Origin: Clostridia bacterium
GTDB lineage: Bacteria; Bacillota; Clostridia; Oscillospirales; Acutalibacteraceae
NCBI GenBank assembly: GCA_017937865.1
Contig: JAGBCU010000060.1
Location: 1-36,254 of the forward strand
Length of the DNA: 36,254 nt
Direction: 5' to 3'
Shown: positions 1-8,550 of the stretch, in pieces
Layout of the letters: every line of letters starts with the position of its first letter
Position numbering within the stretch: position 1 is the stretch's first letter
Program-made: the position numbers and the translations under genes
The notes under the pieces: model-generated
Seen by the model: the letters and a program-made list of their open reading frames with translations, nothing else
Database searches by the model: none
Told to the model about the DNA's origin: nothing

Positions 1-30
1 CGGTTGTTCTTTTTTAGTATCTCATAACGG

Positions 31-209
31 TACGGTTATTACATTTGAATCTAACGATTCAACGACGTTCGAGGGCTCACGTCGAGAACTCTCCACCGCC
101 CGAAAAACTTAATTCTAACAAAAAATCATCGGCACGAAATATATTTATTCTAAAAAACAACAAAGCGAAAGGCGGTCCCCCTCTCTTCGAAGAGAGGTAC
201 ACCGCCTTT
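31..209 (+). repeat. Solo copy of a structured palindromic element (copy S)
   Basis: This non-coding block shares its layout with the two arms of the cassette at 27270-28083. Hairpin 1 is TTGAATC-TAAC-GATTCAA (45-62). Hairpin 2 is CGACGT/ACGTCG (63-84). A conserved core GAACTCTCCACCGCC follows (86-100). After a variable spacer, hairpin 3 pairs AAAGGCGGT (168-176) with ACCGCCTTT (201-209) around an 18-bp perfect palindrome at 180-197. No convincing ORF lies in it. Hairpin 3 may also end transcription of the upstream ABC transporter gene, but no clear T-run follows it. Confidence 0.75.
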
Positions 210-252
210 GAAAATTTGTTGAATTAGTAGGTTTATTGCTCCCCGCGAAGCT

Positions 253-343
253 TACTGGTGACTGGCGACCGGCATCTACATTTCGCACTTCGCATTCCGC
301 ATTTCGCACTTAATTTGCCACTTGCCATTTGCAATTTGCAATT
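253..343. repeat. Degenerate heptanucleotide tandem array
   Basis: The stretch can be read as 13 consecutive 7-mers without a slip. It runs TACTGGT, GACTGGC, GACCGGC, ATCTACA, then TTTCGCA/CTTCGCA/TTCCGCA/TTTCGCA, a junction CTTAATT, and then TGCCACT/TGCCATT/TGCAATT/TGCAATT. The array ends two bases from the stop codon of the ABC transporter gene. Two different heptamer families abut each other, which suggests local expansion by slippage. No gene or promoter is visible here. Confidence 0.7.
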
Positions 344-345
344 GC

Positions 346-3102
346 TTATTCCGTCCTCAATGCTTCTACGGGGTCTTTCTTTGCAGCAATTCTTGAGGGA
401 ATAAGACCTGCTATAAGGGTAAGCGCAACGCTTATAACTACAAGCACTACCCCACCTATCGGTGGAAGGGCTGCCGCCGCAGGTATATGAGCAAGATATT
501 TAAGAGCAAGGTTTATGGGAATTTCCAACAACAATGTTGACAGAATACCTATAATACCCGCACCAAGACCGACTATTGCGGTTTCGGCATTAAATACTCT
601 TGCGATATCCTTTTTAGATGCACCGATACTTCTGAGAATACCGATTTCTTTTGTTCTTTCAAGAACTGAGATATAGGTGATGATACCTATCATAATTGAT
701 GAAACAACAAGAGAAATAGCGACGAAAGCAACAAGAACGTAGGTTACGATATCGATAATCGTTGTAAGACTGCTCATAAGCATACCGATATAGTCGCTTA
801 CTTTAATCTGACACTCCTCATGACCGTCTTCAGTAACTTTATTGTTATAATACTGAACAAGCTCATTAAGGCGTTCTTTCGCTTCAAAATTCTTAGGATA
901 GAAGTTAATTGATGAGGGTGATTCAAAGGTTGAATAACCCAGCTTTGTAAGGGTGTTTGATAATGAGGACTGAGAGTTGATAGTATCAACGTAGGCTTGC
1001 TTTATCGCTAAAACCTGCTCATCGTTAAGGAAGCCCTCCATAAGCTTTCTTTGAAGCTCTGACATATTGTCAAAGCCAAACATAGCACCCATATCCATCA
1101 TATTAACCTGACTCATATCCATACCCTCTGCCATAGAGAGAAACGGTGTATAATCAAGGTATGCAAAATCAATAAGGCTTAAATCAACGTCTGCAAGGTC
1201 AAAATCATTTACTGTAAGATTCACATATTCAAGACCTGTGATTACATCTTTTGATGTATCTGCCAACTGCTGTTTGACAACCTCTTTTTCTGCGGTGCGG
1301 TTTATGGCAACATCCATAAGCTCTCGCATATAACCGATACCGCCTGTGCCGATTGAAAGAGTATTGTTTTCGTCAGGCTTAAGAATACCTACAATTTTTA
1401 TTTCCTGACCCTTTTCAACTAAATCCTTTACGAAATACTCGTTAGCGCTGTTGTCAACCCAAAGGCCTGTTTCTTTATCCTTAACGAAATAATCTGCACT
1501 TAAAACCATCTTAAATCGCATATTAAGAATATCGTCATAGGAGAATTCTTTTATACTTGTATCTTCAAGAGATTCACCGCTTGCAAGAGCAGACATAATG
1601 TTCTTCGTAAACTCTTCCTGATCTTTAAGACCTAAAGCGTAAACAACAAGCTCGTTTATCTGGTTATTACCGTCAACGATAAGCACAACCTCGTCATAGC
1701 TTTGAGGCATACGGCCTGCAATAACATCATACTGAGCATCCATAAGCTTTTCGTCACCGATAAGCTCCATCCAAACACTGAAGGTTGTCATCATACTTGA
1801 CATTGACGACGTCATTTGAGCCATGCTTTCATCCATAGGCATATTTTCCATCATAGTGCTGGGGTTAACCTTAACAACGCCCTCAGAGGTATCCGCCTTG
1901 TAGATGTTAAGAGGTGTACTGTATTTATACTGAATATCATTACATACCTCGTCGAACTCTTCACGGTTATCTTCAATATACTTTTTGAAGTTATCAAGAT
2001 TGTTTGAGGTAGCTTCGGATATAAAAGCATTTACCATCTGCATAAACGACTCGTTAACGTAAACCTTACCGTCTGCATCGGAGCCATCCATGCTTTCCAT
2101 CATCTCGTTGCTTATACCCGTAAACGAGGTCATAATGCTTTCTAAATCCATAGTCTGCTTTTCGACCATCATAGGATAGGATAAAAGCATATCCTCCTGC
2201 ACTCTGTCAATATACACCTGAATACCGTTTGACAGAGCAAGAACGAGAGCAATACCGATAATACCGATACTACCTGCAAAGGCAGTTAAAAACGTTCTAC
2301 CGCTTTTCGTTCTTAAGTTATTAATACTCAATGAAAATGCAGAGCCAAAGGACATTGATTTTTTGCCCTTTTCTTTTGCATTTTTAGCCTTTTCCTTTTC
2401 AACCTTTTTATCGTTCTCATCGGGAATGAAGGGGTTAGAATCATCTAAAACCGCACCGTCAAGGCATTTAATAATACGGTTTGCATAAGTATCAGCAAGG
2501 TCAGGGTTATGAGTAACCATAATTATAAGCTTATCTTTAGAAATTTCCTTGAGAAGCTCCATAATCTGAACGCTTGTTTCACTGTCAAGAGCACCCGTAG
2601 GCTCATCGGCAAGAAGAATATCGGGGTCATTAATAAGAGCACGGGCTATAGCAACACGTTGCATCTGACCGCCTGACATCTGATTAGGCTTTTTATGAAT
2701 CTGATTTTCAAGGCCAACCTTTTTAAGAGCTTCAATGGCTCTTTTTCTTCTTTCTTTCTTAGAAACGCCCGAAAGAGTAAGGGCAAGCTCAACGTTTGAA
2801 AGAACCGTCTGATGCTGAATAAGGTTATAGCTCTGGAAAACGAAGCCGATAGAATGGTTACGGTAGGTGTCCCAATCGGTGTCGCTGAAATGCTTTGTAG
2901 ATTTACCGTTGATGAACAAATCACCGCTTGTATACCTGTCAAGACCGCCGATAATATTAAGAAGAGTCGTTTTACCGCATCCCGAAGGGCCTAATATAGC
3001 AACAAATTCATTTTCTCTGAAATTTATATCTATACCCTTTAAGGCTCTTACGGTGGTATCACCCGAAATATAATCTTTAACTATATTTTTTAATACTAAC
3101 AT
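346..3102 (-). CDS. ABC transporter, fused ATPase and FtsX/MacB-type permease
   Basis: A 918-residue fusion of an ATP-binding domain and a permease. The ATPase (about 1-225) has Walker A GPSGCGKTT (38-46), Q-loop Q90, signature SGGQ (143-146), Walker B ILLADEP (162-168) and switch His198, as in the LolD/MacB family. A Lys/Glu-rich linker (230-250) follows. The first membrane segment is near 271-292, then a large extracytoplasmic domain rich in Met and acidic residues (about 300-780), and three C-terminal membrane segments typical of FtsX permeases. MacB-type systems do mechanical work on substrates outside the membrane rather than ordinary import; the substrate here is unknown. ATG follows AAGGTGAG. 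The gene starts 17 bases after the duplicated secreted protein gene, so the two are probably one operon and may act together. Confidence 0.9.
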   Translation of the reverse strand: MLVLKNIVKDYISGDTTVRALKGIDINFRENEFVAILGPSGCGKTTLLNIIGGLDRYTSGDLFINGKSTKHFSDTDWDTYRNHSIGFVFQSYNLIQHQTVLSNVELALTLSGVSKKERRKRAIEALKKVGLENQIHKKPNQMSGGQMQRVAIARALINDPDILLADEPTGALDSETSVQIMELLKEISKDKLIIMVTHNPDLADTYANRIIKCLDGAVLDDSNPFIPDENDKKVEKEKAKNAKEKGKKSMSFGSAFSLSINNLRTKSGRTFLTAFAGSIGIIGIALVLALSNGIQVYIDRVQEDMLLSYPMMVEKQTMDLESIMTSFTGISNEMMESMDGSDADGKVYVNESFMQMVNAFISEATSNNLDNFKKYIEDNREEFDEVCNDIQYKYSTPLNIYKADTSEGVVKVNPSTMMENMPMDESMAQMTSSMSSMMTTFSVWMELIGDEKLMDAQYDVIAGRMPQSYDEVVLIVDGNNQINELVVYALGLKDQEEFTKNIMSALASGESLEDTSIKEFSYDDILNMRFKMVLSADYFVKDKETGLWVDNSANEYFVKDLVEKGQEIKIVGILKPDENNTLSIGTGGIGYMRELMDVAINRTAEKEVVKQQLADTSKDVITGLEYVNLTVNDFDLADVDLSLIDFAYLDYTPFLSMAEGMDMSQVNMMDMGAMFGFDNMSELQRKLMEGFLNDEQVLAIKQAYVDTINSQSSLSNTLTKLGYSTFESPSSINFYPKNFEAKERLNELVQYYNNKVTEDGHEECQIKVSDYIGMLMSSLTTIIDIVTYVLVAFVAISLVVSSIMIGIITYISVLERTKEIGILRSIGASKKDIARVFNAETAIVGLGAGIIGILSTLLLEIPINLALKYLAHIPAAAALPPIGGVVLVVISVALTLIAGLIPSRIAAKKDPVEALRTE

Positions 3103-3119
3103 TTTTACTCACCTTAAAC

Positions 3120-5693
3120 TTAATAGTATAAACGCTTTCTCTTTAAATACATTATAACGATAACTATTGCAGAAAATGCAAGATAGCCACCCGCAATATA
3201 GAACGGTGTATAATCCTTTTCAGGTTCTGCAAATATAATCGTCGGGGAATAGTTTTCATCTACAACAATTTCAATCTGAGCACGCTCTTTAAACAAAAGG
3301 TTATATAACCATTCGATTAATTCATCTTCTGTCATAGTTGCAAATTGCTCGGAAATTGATGCTGAATACGTTTCAAAGGTTGCATTTGAGCCACCCATTG
3401 AGCCCATAAGAAGATTTTCGTTGCCGGGCGTTTTAAGAGTTTTTGCAAGAACTCTCAAAAGAGTCATCAAAACGCCTGTGCGGTCAGCCTGAATATATGA
3501 ATAATTCACCTGCTTACCGTCAACTACTCTTTTACTTGTAAGCTCTGTTTTCGTACCCATATTGCCGAGAATGTTTATATCAAACTCTGCTATCGTCATT
3601 CCTGTACCGGCAGTAAGATTTTTCATAAGAGCATTTAAATCTAACTGCTTTGTGAGGGATGAAATGTCTAAATTCACCTCGTAAATACCCGATAATTTAT
3701 TTGTAAGGGTTTTAACGGGAAGAAGTAAATTATTAATACATTTTTCAAGAGAGCCACTGTTTATAAAGTAGATTATATTAGGAAGCTTTTCGGTTAAAGT
3801 GTCAACCGGCTTTTCAAATATATCGTCAAGCAAATCAAAAACAGGGTTTGTAATATATCTTAAAACATCGTCCGTTTTAGCGTTTGCCGAATACTTATCG
3901 TAGCTTTTTATTGATGAAGCCTTACAGCCTAACGCCTCTAAAAGAGGTATTATTACATCGTTATAGCCGGGGGCACCTTTTATTGTAATACTATCAAGAA
4001 TTGTCATATCCTCATCAGCTAAAATCACTCTTAAAAGAGGATATAACGGTCTTAAAACTGCTATTAAAGCATTTTCGAAGCCATTTCTCGAGCCGTCGTA
4101 AAAGCCCCAGGAAACACCGTTTAAGGAAACGTTTGCCCAGCTACCCTTATTTCTCATAGCCTCTACTGCCGACTGATAATTATTTTCAGTTAACTGAGCG
4201 GCAACGCCGTTAGGAGTAATATCAATGCCGAGAAGGATAAGTAAATCTGACATACCCTCTTTTTCGAATGCACCGTAAATGCCTGTAAGCAATGAATTTA
4301 TATTTTTATTACTGTAAATAGCTGAGCTTAAAAGAGCCTTTATACTCTTGAAGCTACCGCCCTCTTTAACGAAATCATCAAGAAGAGAGTCAATCTCTTT
4401 CAAAACCTTTTCGTAGTTTTCCATTGTAAGATTGGGAGTATACTGCACCGTTGCTTTTACGATAGCAGGGTAAATCATATCCTCTGCTTTACCGGGCTCG
4501 GTTTCGTCAAAAAGAAGAATTATCGTACCTACGATACCATCTGTAGCTTTTGAAGTGACCGTTTTTATTGCTTCGGGGGTTAAGGTAATCCCCTCACCGC
4601 CCATATCGCTGAAAAGAGTAGGCAAGGTTTCTTCGTTAAGCTTAAGAGAATCAACAAGCCATCTCATAATTTCAACGTAGGCTCTGCCTTTATCTGAAAC
4701 GAATTCAGTACCGTTATGAGCACCGCATTTCGAAAGCCTTGCAAAATCAATTTCTGCAAATTTAAAGCCACCCTCGGCACTCATTGAGGTAAGAAGAGAG
4801 TTTATTAATGCACCCGAGCCTTGCTCAAGCATACTAAGGTCAATTATCTTGAAAAATGCAGCAATTTCGATTAAGGGATTTGATGTAATAGGTGAAATTA
4901 TAACATCAAGCCATTCATCAACCTGACCGTTTTCAACCGAATATGCGAATGAGGGTAAAATATCTGTCAATGAATCCGCAGGGCTTTTTAAAACTACCTC
5001 TAACAAATCAAGCACGGGTAAAACTATATTTTTTACCATTGTTGATTTATCTGCGTTTGCCTCCGACTTAAACTGCTCACCCGAAACTAAATTCTCACAG
5101 CTGAGAGATTTAAGAAGCGGAGCAATTCCGTTTGCATAGCCGTCATTACCCTTTATTTTTATAAATCTTGATATTTCATAGTTGCCCGAGCAAAGAAGCG
5201 TATAAAGCAAATCGTTAAAGGGTGAAAGAATTTTACCTAAGGCGGTAGCGAAACCAACCTTATCGGTAACACCCCAATCAGTAAAGGTAAGGTCTGCTTC
5301 AGCCCAAGTATTAACCGTTGATAAAACAGCGTAAACCTCGGGATAAGCCTGAAGCTCTTCAGCAACCGCCGAAACTGAAATATTTACACCTATAGAGCTT
5401 AAAGTAGATGCATCCTGCTCCATTGAAGAGTAAATACCTACAAGAAGCCCTGACAAGCTCTGACTGTTATAAAGCATAGGAAATACGTTGTCGCTTAAGG
5501 ATTTACCTGTAAGCAACGGAGCCGCATAATTTATTAGCTTATCTGTTGATATTACCGCTTTATCCGCCTGAGCCTTTGTTACCCCTTGAGGATAATCTGA
5601 GGTATAAGCAGCGGAAACCGCAACAGAAAAGGTTGAGCTTAAAACAAAGATACTCAGAATTACGCATATAAACTTTTTAAATTTATTTTTCAT
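3120..5693 (-). CDS. Secreted, membrane-anchored protein with an internal duplication
   Basis: I do not recognise the family. From the ATG at 5693 the product is 857 residues (in-frame GTG at 5702 and ATG at 5699 are alternatives; the chosen start puts GAGTG six bases upstream). An N-terminal signal peptide ends near the VSAA site. A C-terminal membrane segment (about 20 residues) precedes a basic KRKR tail, so the bulk should sit outside the cell. Two copies of a roughly 300-residue unit cover about residues 67-370 and 455-770 of the longest frame. Matching landmarks are SLLxGIY, the KG-xGY motif, the NxVxDLL segment, LTxxLP and the closing MGG. The downstream ABC transporter gene is 17 bases away, so a substrate-handling or partner role is likely but unproven. 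Confidence 0.75.
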   Translation of the reverse strand: MKNKFKKFICVILSIFVLSSTFSVAVSAAYTSDYPQGVTKAQADKAVISTDKLINYAAPLLTGKSLSDNVFPMLYNSQSLSGLLVGIYSSMEQDASTLSSIGVNISVSAVAEELQAYPEVYAVLSTVNTWAEADLTFTDWGVTDKVGFATALGKILSPFNDLLYTLLCSGNYEISRFIKIKGNDGYANGIAPLLKSLSCENLVSGEQFKSEANADKSTMVKNIVLPVLDLLEVVLKSPADSLTDILPSFAYSVENGQVDEWLDVIISPITSNPLIEIAAFFKIIDLSMLEQGSGALINSLLTSMSAEGGFKFAEIDFARLSKCGAHNGTEFVSDKGRAYVEIMRWLVDSLKLNEETLPTLFSDMGGEGITLTPEAIKTVTSKATDGIVGTIILLFDETEPGKAEDMIYPAIVKATVQYTPNLTMENYEKVLKEIDSLLDDFVKEGGSFKSIKALLSSAIYSNKNINSLLTGIYGAFEKEGMSDLLILLGIDITPNGVAAQLTENNYQSAVEAMRNKGSWANVSLNGVSWGFYDGSRNGFENALIAVLRPLYPLLRVILADEDMTILDSITIKGAPGYNDVIIPLLEALGCKASSIKSYDKYSANAKTDDVLRYITNPVFDLLDDIFEKPVDTLTEKLPNIIYFINSGSLEKCINNLLLPVKTLTNKLSGIYEVNLDISSLTKQLDLNALMKNLTAGTGMTIAEFDINILGNMGTKTELTSKRVVDGKQVNYSYIQADRTGVLMTLLRVLAKTLKTPGNENLLMGSMGGSNATFETYSASISEQFATMTEDELIEWLYNLLFKERAQIEIVVDENYSPTIIFAEPEKDYTPFYIAGGYLAFSAIVIVIMYLKRKRLYY

Positions 5694-5853
5694 AATCATC
5701 ACTCTGAATTATTTATTATTTTACACAATATATTTTAATACAATTATATGATTATATGTGAAAATTCAAGCCTATTCTCGCATATTACAAACAAATTATA
5801 CAACACTTATTGAATATTTGTGTTACATTTTTGTTAACAAACGGAGGTATTTT

Positions 5854-6369
5854 ATGAAAATCAAGCACTATTTCTTGCTATTTTGTTTGGTGTTTTTTAT
5901 AACGGCAACGGGGTGTGCACCTAAAGAAAACGGAGATGATCTGACAGGCTTTTGCAACCGAATGAACTCATATAACGAAAGCTACTCCCTTTCCCCTGAC
6001 GGCTACATTTTTGACGGTACAAAAAGCTCTTATACACGTTTTTTTGTTTTCGGGGATAATACTGAATTAATGCTTCAGTTTAAAGCTGATAAAAAAAACA
6101 GAATTCAACAAATGAACATAGCCTTAACTCCGCAAAAAAGCACAGCTGACAGCGAAGCTTATACATTCATAACGGACTGTATCAACGCATTTTGTAGCGA
6201 TGAAAAAACGGCAGATGAATTAATTGAAAAAATCAATTTAGAAGCCACCTTAACAAACGTAGATTTTAAAACAAAAAGTGCCGAATACGGCAAGATATCC
6301 GCTAAAGCAGATACTACCAATATCGGCACTGTTATTAGCCTTTACAATGATAATTACATATTATCATAA
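5854..6369 (+). CDS. Small predicted lipoprotein
   Basis: The product has 171 residues. A longer frame opens at 5758, but the start at 5854 is preceded by ACGGAGGT at a good distance and gives a proper signal: basic MKIKHYF, a hydrophobic stretch, then ATGC with Cys21 as the probable lipid-modified residue. The rest is soluble with no motif I recognise. The gene is divergent from the secreted-protein/ABC pair, and its 3' end overlaps the 3' end of rdgB by six bases in convergent orientation. Function unknown; surface attachment is the only safe inference. Confidence 0.75.
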   Translation: MKIKHYFLLFCLVFFITATGCAPKENGDDLTGFCNRMNSYNESYSLSPDGYIFDGTKSSYTRFFVFGDNTELMLQFKADKKNRIQQMNIALTPQKSTADSEAYTFITDCINAFCSDEKTADELIEKINLEATLTNVDFKTKSAEYGKISAKADTTNIGTVISLYNDNYILS

Positions 6370-6966
6370 AGACATATATTCTTTTAATTTTTCTGAAATT
6401 AATCTTAAAGCGTTTCCACGGTGGCTTAACGCATCCTTTTCTTCGGGTGAAAGCTGAGCGAAGCTTTTGTCACCGACCATAAAAAGAGGATCGTAACCAA
6501 AACCGCCGTCACCGATTTCTTCAAAGCCAATGTAACCCTTGCACTCACCCCTTGCGGAAATTATATCACCGTTAGGGAAAACGCAACAAACAACGGAAAC
6601 GAATTTTGCCGTTCTTTCTTCAACGGGTACGTCTGAAAGAAGCTTGAGAAGCTTTTGATTATTTTTGGCATCGTTACCGTGCTCACCTGCAAAGCGTGCA
6701 GAATAAACACCGGGTGCGCCTACAAGGTAATCAACGGCAAGACCCGAGTCATCAGCAACGCAAGGCATACCGCTTTCGCGACAACCGCTCTGAGCCTTTA
6801 AAAGAGCGTTCTCATAAAAGGTTTCGCCTGTTTCTTCAACGTCGGTAATTTCAACACCCGCCTGCTCAGCTGTCTGAACGTCGATACCTAAAGGGGAAAG
6901 AATTCTGTAAAGCTCGTTGCGTTTTTTCATATTGTGGGTTGCGATTAAAAAAACTTTGTTTTCCAT
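6364..6966 (-). CDS. rdgB: XTP/dITP diphosphatase (Ham1/RdgB family)
   Basis: Predicted to hydrolyse non-canonical purine nucleotides (XTP, dITP, ITP) to monophosphates, keeping them out of DNA and RNA. The 200 residues match the family length. The N-terminal ATHNMKKRNE segment fits the substrate-binding ATxNxxKxxE motif. VADDSGLAVD carries the catalytic acidic pair, GYDPLF is the central signature, and SHRGNALR is the C-terminal base-recognition motif. The start codon overlaps the ftsY stop by one base (TAATG), so translation is probably coupled. It is the last gene of the long minus-strand block. Confidence 0.95.
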   Translation of the reverse strand: MENKVFLIATHNMKKRNELYRILSPLGIDVQTAEQAGVEITDVEETGETFYENALLKAQSGCRESGMPCVADDSGLAVDYLVGAPGVYSARFAGEHGNDAKNNQKLLKLLSDVPVEERTAKFVSVVCCVFPNGDIISARGECKGYIGFEEIGDGGFGYDPLFMVGDKSFAQLSPEEKDALSHRGNALRLISEKLKEYMSL

Positions 6967-8378
6967 TATCTGAAGAACCTCCCGAAGAAGCCTTTTTTCT
7001 TTTCAGGTGCTTTTTCTTCCACCTTTTCTTCGGCTACCTCTTCAACCTCTACCTCTTCAATAGCTTCTACACTCTCAAAGGGTGTGTTCTGCTCCTGGGC
7101 ATCCATAGAATCCTCAATTTTTTCGTTGAGTTCGGCTTCAATAACATCAACTTTTTCTTCTGTTTCGTCTATTTTCTCTTCAACAGACTCTTCGATTTCA
7201 TCGATTTTTTCTTCAATATCTTCCTTGATATCTTCAAGCTTTTCCTCGATGATTTCGCCGATTTCCTCTACAGTATCTTCAATAGCATCACCTGCGTCCT
7301 CAAGCTTTTCGCCTAAATCCTCATCCTCTGCTTTAATTTCTGCAAAAGCCTCAAACAATTCGCTTACTGCCTGAGCAATTTCGGAACGCTCGTCTGCATT
7401 ATTTTCTTCAGGAACATATTCCTCTCGAATTTTTGAAAGGTCAATTTCATCCTCTTCGTAATCCTCGGGAATATCGTTGAAAAGACCCTCTGCAAAGGCT
7501 TTAGGGTTAAAGGGCTGAAGGTCATCAATACCTTCACCGACACCTATAAACTTAACGGGCACTTTAAGGTCGTTTTTAATTGATAAAACAACACCGCCTC
7601 TTGCAGTTCCGTCAAGCTTTGTAAGAATAATACCTGTGATTTCTGCAATTTTTGCAAATTCACGAGCCTGATTAACAGCATTCTGACCCGTTGTAGCATC
7701 AAGAACGAGTAAAACCTCTCGGTCAGAATAAGGAAGTTCACGGTCAATAACTCTGTAAATCTTGCCTAATTCATCCATAAGATTTTTCTTGTTATGAAGT
7801 CTTCCTGCAGTATCGCAAATAATGATTTCAGTACCTCTTGCCTTAGCCGCAGAAATTGTATCAAAAATTACTGCAGCAGGGTCGGCACCCTCTTTGTGCT
7901 TTACTATATCAACTCCTGCACGCTCTGCCCATACGTCAAGCTGGTCAATAGCAGCCGCACGGAATGTATCAGCAGCGGCAAGAATAACGCTCTTGCCCTC
8001 TGCCTTATAGCTTGCAGCAAGCTTACCGATAGTTGTAGTTTTACCTACGCCGTTAACGCCTATAACAAGAATAACTGAAGGAATGGTGATAAGACCCATA
8101 TCCTCACCGCCCTCAAGCATTTCAGCGATGATATCTTTTATTTCATCCTTAACGTCTGCAGGGTTTTTAAGACCTTTTTTACGAACGTTGTCGTTAAGTC
8201 TTTTAGTTATTTCGGATGCGGTAGTAACGCCTACGTCACCCATAACGAGTGCTTCCTCAAGCTCGTCAAAAAGCTCTTGGTCAATCGAAGTATAGCTATC
8301 AAGCACGTTATCAATAGCGCCTGACATATTGTTTCTTGTTTTTCTTAAACCGAAGTTTATTTTCTTAAAGATACCCAA
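6966..8378 (-). CDS. ftsY: Signal recognition particle receptor FtsY with a C-terminal acidic tail
   Basis: SRP-receptor GTPase that docks ribosome-SRP complexes at the membrane. The N and G domains lie at about 20-300, with P-loop GVNGVGKTT (107-115), DTFRAAA (137-143), DTAGR (189-193), TKLD (253-256) and the closing GVGEGIDDL. The 470-residue product departs from the usual plan. It has almost no acidic domain before the N domain, but residues 303-460 form a very acidic, heptad-like Glu/Lys/Ile stretch, and the last residues are KKKGFFGRFFR. That end resembles the amphipathic membrane-targeting sequence normally found at FtsY N-termini. Start codon is TTG, seven bases after AAAGGAGG. It follows smc, as in many Firmicutes. 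Confidence 0.95.
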   Translation of the reverse strand: MGIFKKINFGLRKTRNNMSGAIDNVLDSYTSIDQELFDELEEALVMGDVGVTTASEITKRLNDNVRKKGLKNPADVKDEIKDIIAEMLEGGEDMGLITIPSVILVIGVNGVGKTTTIGKLAASYKAEGKSVILAAADTFRAAAIDQLDVWAERAGVDIVKHKEGADPAAVIFDTISAAKARGTEIIICDTAGRLHNKKNLMDELGKIYRVIDRELPYSDREVLLVLDATTGQNAVNQAREFAKIAEITGIILTKLDGTARGGVVLSIKNDLKVPVKFIGVGEGIDDLQPFNPKAFAEGLFNDIPEDYEEDEIDLSKIREEYVPEENNADERSEIAQAVSELFEAFAEIKAEDEDLGEKLEDAGDAIEDTVEEIGEIIEEKLEDIKEDIEEKIDEIEESVEEKIDETEEKVDVIEAELNEKIEDSMDAQEQNTPFESVEAIEEVEVEEVAEEKVEEKAPEKKKGFFGRFFR

Positions 8379-8440
8379 AGGGATACCTCCTTTGTTGAGG
8401 ATTAATTTATCAATTAAAATAAAGTAATTTTAATGTGGTG

Positions 8441-8550
8441 GATTTAACGTAAGATTGCGTGAGATTGGCTTTTTGTCACCGCCGTAGCGTACAAAGGTAC
8501 GTGAGTTTGCGGTGACAAGAAGTCAAGATTGCGTAATATTACGTTAAATC
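8441..8550. repeat. Long imperfect palindrome between smc and ftsY
   Basis: Outer arms are GATTTAACGTAA (8441-8452) and TTACGTTAAATC (8539-8550). Middle arms are TTGTCACCGC (8473-8482) and GCGGTGACAA (8509-8518). The tip is GCGTAC-AAAG-GTACGT (8487-8502), separated from the middle stem by an internal loop CGTA/GAGTTT. The right outer arm contains the last codons and stop of smc (stop at 8539-8541). No T-run follows, so a classical terminator is unlikely; RNA processing or stability, or a transposed repeat, are alternatives. Confidence 0.75.

Noticed and set aside
45..227. A 60-codon frame inside the left-edge repeat.
   Set aside because: It is made of hairpin sequence of the repeat element, has no ribosome site and no counterpart frame in the other copies.
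5758..5853. An upstream extension of the small lipoprotein to a start at 5758.
   Set aside because: It would bury the signal peptide behind 32 residues, while the ATG at 5854 has a perfect ribosome site and gives a normal lipobox.
6939..7374. Two plus-strand frames opposite the end of ftsY.
   Set aside because: Their Phe/Leu- or Ser-rich composition is the mirror image of the Glu/Lys-rich FtsY tail; no ribosome site.
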